A DNA stretch of 64,000 nucleotides, from the NCBI RefSeq assembly GCF_031769195.1, contig NZ_JAVHNP010000003.1, forward strand, positions 615,847-679,846, in the 5' to 3' direction. Each line of letters begins with the position of its first letter. Position 1 is the stretch's first letter. The position numbers and the translations under genes were made by a program. Below are positions 61,315 through 64,000 of this stretch, one piece after another. This stretch comes from Vreelandella sp031769195. Its GTDB lineage: Bacteria; Pseudomonadota; Gammaproteobacteria; Pseudomonadales; Halomonadaceae. Under the pieces are notes generated by a model, which saw only the letters and a list, made by a program, of their open reading frames with translations, made no database searches and was not told the origin of the DNA.

Positions 61315-62331
61315 ATGCACGTTTATTACGATAAAGATTGCGACCTGTCCCTGATCCAAGCCAAAAAAGTCACCATCGTTGGTTACGGCTCTCAAGGGCA
61401 TGCCCACGCCAACAACCTGAAAGAGTCTGGCGTTGACGTCACCGTTGCGCTGCGTAAAGGCTCCTCTTCTGCAGCTAAAGCAGAGGCGGCTGGTCTGAAA
61501 GTGGCGAGCGTACCGGAAGCGTGCAAAACCGCTGACGTGGTCATGATTTTGGCACCGGACGAAAACCAAAAGGCTATCTACGAGCAAGAAATCGAGCCGA
61601 ACCTGAAAGAGGGCGCGACGCTAGCGTTTGCCCACGGCTTCAATATTCACTACAACCAGATTGAGCCGCGCAAAGATCTCGACGTGATCATGATCGCGCC
61701 GAAGGCGCCGGGTCATACAGTTCGCTCTGAATTCGTCAAAGGCGGTGGTATTCCTGATCTGATCGCCATCCACCAGGATGCGTCTGGCAATGCCAAAGAA
61801 CTGGCGCTCTCTTATGCTGCCGGTGTAGGCGGTGGCCGCAGCGGTATTATCGAAACCACCTTCAAAGATGAAACCGAAACGGATCTGTTCGGTGAGCAGG
61901 CGGTACTGTGCGGTGGTGCGGTTGAACTGGTAAAAGCAGGCTTTGAAACGCTGACCGAAGCAGGTTATGCGCCTGAAATGGCCTATTTCGAGTGTCTGCA
62001 TGAGCTCAAGCTGATCGTTGACCTGATGTATGAAGGCGGCATCGCCAACATGAACTACTCCATCTCTAACAACGCAGAGTATGGCGAGTACGTGACTGGC
62101 CCTGAAGTCATCAATGATGAGTCGCGTGCCGCTATGCGCAACGCTCTCAAGCGCATCCAGACGGGTGAATACGCCAAGATGTTCATCCAGGAAGGCAACA
62201 CTAACTACCCGTCCATGACAGCACGTCGTCGTTTGAATGCAGAGCATGAGATTGAACTGGTAGGTGCCAAACTGCGCGGCATGATGCCGTGGATTGCCGC
62301 TAATCAGCTGGTTGATAAGTCTAAAAACTAA
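61315..62331 (+). CDS. ilvC: Ketol-acid reductoisomerase (class I)
   Basis: 338 residues, the short class I form rather than the ~490-residue E. coli form. The NADPH loop GYGSQGHAHANNL and the metal-binding GTGEYAK / E-rich C-terminal segment (ETETDLFGEQAVLCGG) are intact. It isomerises and reduces acetolactate to dihydroxyisovalerate. Divergent from ilvY. The ATG at 61315 has a GGAG site ten bases upstream. Confidence 0.97.
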   Translation: MHVYYDKDCDLSLIQAKKVTIVGYGSQGHAHANNLKESGVDVTVALRKGSSSAAKAEAAGLKVASVPEACKTADVVMILAPDENQKAIYEQEIEPNLKEGATLAFAHGFNIHYNQIEPRKDLDVIMIAPKAPGHTVRSEFVKGGGIPDLIAIHQDASGNAKELALSYAAGVGGGRSGIIETTFKDETETDLFGEQAVLCGGAVELVKAGFETLTEAGYAPEMAYFECLHELKLIVDLMYEGGIANMNYSISNNAEYGEYVTGPEVINDESRAAMRNALKRIQTGEYAKMFIQEGNTNYPSMTARRRLNAEHEIELVGAKLRGMMPWIAANQLVDKSKN

Positions 62332-62349
62332 TCAATTCGATGATGTGCT

Positions 62350-62381
62350 AACGCCCCGAGGCTATGTCTCGGGGCGTTTTT
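62350..62381 (+). terminator. Terminator of ilvC
   Basis: AACGCCCCGAG and CTCGGGGCGTT form a perfect 11-bp stem with a 7-base loop and a T tract. Confidence 0.93.
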
Positions 62382-62468
62382 CGTTGTGAGTAGCAATAGA
62401 CTGGCTGCCTAGGCGTCACCGTGTAGAATGAGAAGAGATCACTTTTTATGTGACTTCACTTCAAATGG

Positions 62469-63365
62469 ATGACACTTATGACCCAGGATGCTCGCGACCA
62501 AGAGCACGCAAATACGCCACCGTCGGATGCCACTTCTCACGGTGAATCGCCCCAACAGGCATCAACTAGTGGTGACACTGTTGGTAATGAAGACCTAGCG
62601 GCCGCTTTTCTACGCGAAACTGAGGTCGTGGAAGAGGCTGTCGAAGACGGTAAAAAGGTTCGGCGTAAAGGCATCTATCTTTTGCCCAATTTATTCACGA
62701 CCTCTGCGCTCTTCTCTGGTTTCTTTGCGGTTGTCGCCGGGATTAACGGTGAGTTTACGTCTGCCGCAGTGGCTATTTTTATTGCCATGGTGCTTGATGG
62801 GTTGGATGGACGCGTGGCACGAATGACCAATACCCAGAGTGAGTTTGGCGCTGAGTACGACAGTCTCGCCGATATGATCTCGTTTGGTATGGCGCCTGCG
62901 CTTGTTGCCTTTACCTGGATTTTGCAAGATATCGGTAAAACCGGATGGGTGGTCGCATTTCTCTATGTTGCCTGTGCCGCACTGCGGCTGGCGCGCTTTA
63001 ATGTGCAGATTGGTAGTGTTGATAAAAAGTGGTTCATCGGTTTGCCCAGCCCATCTGCAGCAGCATTGGTTGCCGCTAGTGTCTGGACGTTCCATAGCTT
63101 CGATGCCGATGCGGTAGGTTTTAAGCTTCTCATGCTTGTCGTCGTAGGGGCTGCCGGTATCTTGATGGTGAGCAATATCCGTTATTACAGCTTTAAGGAC
63201 CTGGATTTCAAGAAGCCCGTCCCCTTTGTGGTGCTACTGGCGGTGGTTCTAGGGTTCGTCATGATCTCAGTAGAACCTTCCGTCATGCTGTTGCTGCTAT
63301 TTGCTGCCTATGTATGTTCAGGCCCGGTGCTGGCAGTAATGCGCAAGGCAAAACCCAAGCGCTGA
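62469..63365 (+). CDS. pssA: CDP-diacylglycerol-serine O-phosphatidyltransferase
   Basis: 298 residues. After an acidic, low-complexity N-terminal tail (about 1-60) come several membrane segments and the CDP-alcohol phosphotransferase signature DGLDGRVARMTN...GAEYDSLADM, with all aspartates present. It makes phosphatidylserine, the precursor of phosphatidylethanolamine, in the inner membrane. It is the Bacillus/Pseudomonas-type integral membrane enzyme, unlike the peripheral E. coli PssA. ATG 62478 is an alternative start. Its 3' end lies about 450 bases before the 16S gene. Confidence 0.93.
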   Translation: MTLMTQDARDQEHANTPPSDATSHGESPQQASTSGDTVGNEDLAAAFLRETEVVEEAVEDGKKVRRKGIYLLPNLFTTSALFSGFFAVVAGINGEFTSAAVAIFIAMVLDGLDGRVARMTNTQSEFGAEYDSLADMISFGMAPALVAFTWILQDIGKTGWVVAFLYVACAALRLARFNVQIGSVDKKWFIGLPSPSAAALVAASVWTFHSFDADAVGFKLLMLVVVGAAGILMVSNIRYYSFKDLDFKKPVPFVVLLAVVLGFVMISVEPSVMLLLLFAAYVCSGPVLAVMRKAKPKR

Positions 63366-63394
63366 ACTTTTTGAAAACTTTTTCAACTTAGCTC

Positions 63395-63423
63395 TTGCCA
63401 ACCCGGCCGCGAATCCGTAAAGT
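63395..63423 (+). promoter_or_regulatory. Upstream rRNA promoter (candidate)
   Basis: TTGCCA, 17 bases, TAAAGT. It lies about 155 bases upstream of the second promoter. An A+T-rich stretch with A/T tracts (63367-63390), like an UP element, precedes it. Spacing and place fit one of the two tandem promoters usual for rrn operons. Confidence 0.55.
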
Positions 63424-63465
63424 ACGCATCCGCTGCCGGGGACGCCAAGCGTTACCAGCGGTGAA

Positions 63466-63481
63466 GGAGGTTGAAAAACCT
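63466..63481 (+). repeat. Small hairpin in rrn leader
   Basis: GAGGTT-GAAA-AACCTC, a perfect 6-bp stem with a GAAA tetraloop. Confidence 0.6.
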
Positions 63482-63552
63482 CAGGCTTGTCAGGAAGTTA
63501 GCGTCGTCTTATGGTTAAATTAGATCGCTCGCTTCACTCGCTAAAACAGCGG

Positions 63553-63580
63553 TTGACAAACACCAGGAAATGCGTAGAAT
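63553..63580 (+). promoter_or_regulatory. rRNA operon promoter
   Basis: TTGACA (perfect -35), 16 bases, TAGAAT (-10), followed by a C-rich discriminator (ACGCC). About 235 bases upstream of mature 16S rRNA. Confidence 0.85.
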
Positions 63581-63636
63581 ACGCCTTCCTCGCTGAGGCA
63601 ACACAGTCCAGGTCATCGGGCCAGCACAGCGAAACA

Positions 63637-63649
63637 GCTCTTTAACAAT
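63637..63649 (+). promoter_or_regulatory. boxA antitermination site of rrn leader
   Basis: GCTCTTTAACAAT matches the rrn boxA (TGCTCTTTAACA) that binds NusB/S10. Confidence 0.88.
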
Positions 63650-63665
63650 TTGATCAGGTAATTCA

Positions 63666-63720
63666 TGTGGGCGCTTGCCGATGAGGGTGATAAATCACCA
63701 AATATCAAGGCAAGCGCACA
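63666..63720 (+). other. Leader stem in the rrn precursor
   Basis: GCGCTTGCC (63671-63679) pairs with GGCAAGCGC (63709-63717), extended by TGTG/CACA with one bulge. It is a local stem-loop in the 16S precursor leader between boxA and the mature 5' end. Confidence 0.65.
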
Positions 63721-63818
63721 AGAAAGATTTTCGAATCTTTCGAATTCGTTTGAACCTTGAGTCAAGTTTGATTCGCTTTTGTTGCCTTCGGGCAATGAGT
63801 AAGGATCACAATGATTTT

Positions 63819-64000
63819 AAACTGAAGAGTTTGATCATGGCTCAGATTGAACGCTGGCGGCAGGCCTAACACATGCAAGTCGAGCGGTAGCACAAAGAAG
63901 CTTGCTTCTTGGGTGACGAGCGGCGGACGGGTGAGTAATGCATAGGAATCTGCCCGATAGTGGGGGATAACCTGGGGAAACCCAGGCTAATACCGCATAC
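63819..64000 (+). rRNA. rrs: 16S ribosomal RNA, 5' end (cut by window end)
   Basis: Begins with AAACTGAAGAGTTTGATCATGG, equivalent to the E. coli 5' end, then the universal GGCTCAG and AACGCTGGCGGCAGGC blocks. About 182 bases are present. The V1 hairpin reads AAAGAAGCTTGCTTCTTGGG, and the following GAATCTGCCCGATAGTGGGGG is characteristic of Halomonadaceae. Confidence 0.97.

Noticed and set aside
1..64000. Search for tRNA genes, CRISPR arrays, insertion sequences and prophage genes
   Set aside because: No cloverleaf, regularly spaced repeat array, transposase or phage gene was recognised by eye; a tRNAscan or repeat search could still find weak cases.

Overview
The window is a stretch of chromosome from a gammaproteobacterium, most probably Halomonas or a close relative in the Halomonadaceae. 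The 16S rRNA gene begun at the right end has the V1/V2 wording I associate with Halomonas. The gene order murJ-ribF-ileS-lspA-fkpB-ispH-pilin genes and ilvI-ilvH / ilvY / ilvC also fits that group. Most of the window is ordinary core genome. Nothing here looks like a phage, insertion sequence, CRISPR array or tRNA gene.

Layout. 1-5.6 kb: end of an ABC-2 exporter, yejK, a TerB-like protein, ExoD, a YqhA-type membrane protein, a secreted serine hydrolase, a 24-residue membrane peptide and an orphan protein. 5.8-22.8 kb: a flagellar and glycan region. It holds two tandem fliD genes, flagellin 1, a 1171-residue multi-domain glycosyltransferase, a second glycosyltransferase, a leftward nucleotide-sugar cluster (rmlB, rmlA, a DegT/VioA-like aminotransferase, WbqC-like, ParB-like and methyltransferase genes), a MinD/ParA-like ATPase and flagellin 2. 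Two or three of the flagellar transcripts start at recognisable sigma-28 promoters. The middle of this region (about 10-18.3 kb) is visibly richer in A+T than its surroundings. 23-25.4 kb: a cystine-type amino-acid ABC transporter. 25.6-33.6 kb: rpsT, murJ, ribF, ileS, lspA, fkpB, ispH. 33.7-35.6 kb: four type IV pilin-like genes. 35.6-47.7 kb: trpS, a YeeE/YedE sulfur transporter, malic enzyme, aconitase, thioredoxin reductase, a FimT-like pseudopilin, ThiO, a small PP0621-like protein and NAD synthetase. 47.8-51.7 kb: a GGDEF-EAL protein and a chemoreceptor. 52-57.4 kb: bamD, rluD, pgeF and clpB (with a heat-shock promoter). 57.5-62.4 kb: ilvI-ilvH, ilvY and ilvC. 62.5 kb to the end: pssA, then the promoters, leader and first bases of an rRNA operon.

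How it works together. The 6-23 kb region most likely builds and decorates a flagellar filament. FliD caps and two structurally different flagellins come with enzymes that would make a dTDP-4-amino-4,6-dideoxyhexose (RmlA, RmlB, VioA-like; no rmlC or rmlD is present) and transfer glycan to flagellin. This resembles the viosamine-type flagellin glycosylation known from Pseudomonas, but the particular enzymes here are unusual. The branched-chain amino-acid block has its classical regulator IlvY diverging from ilvC, and a remarkably structured leader precedes ilvI.
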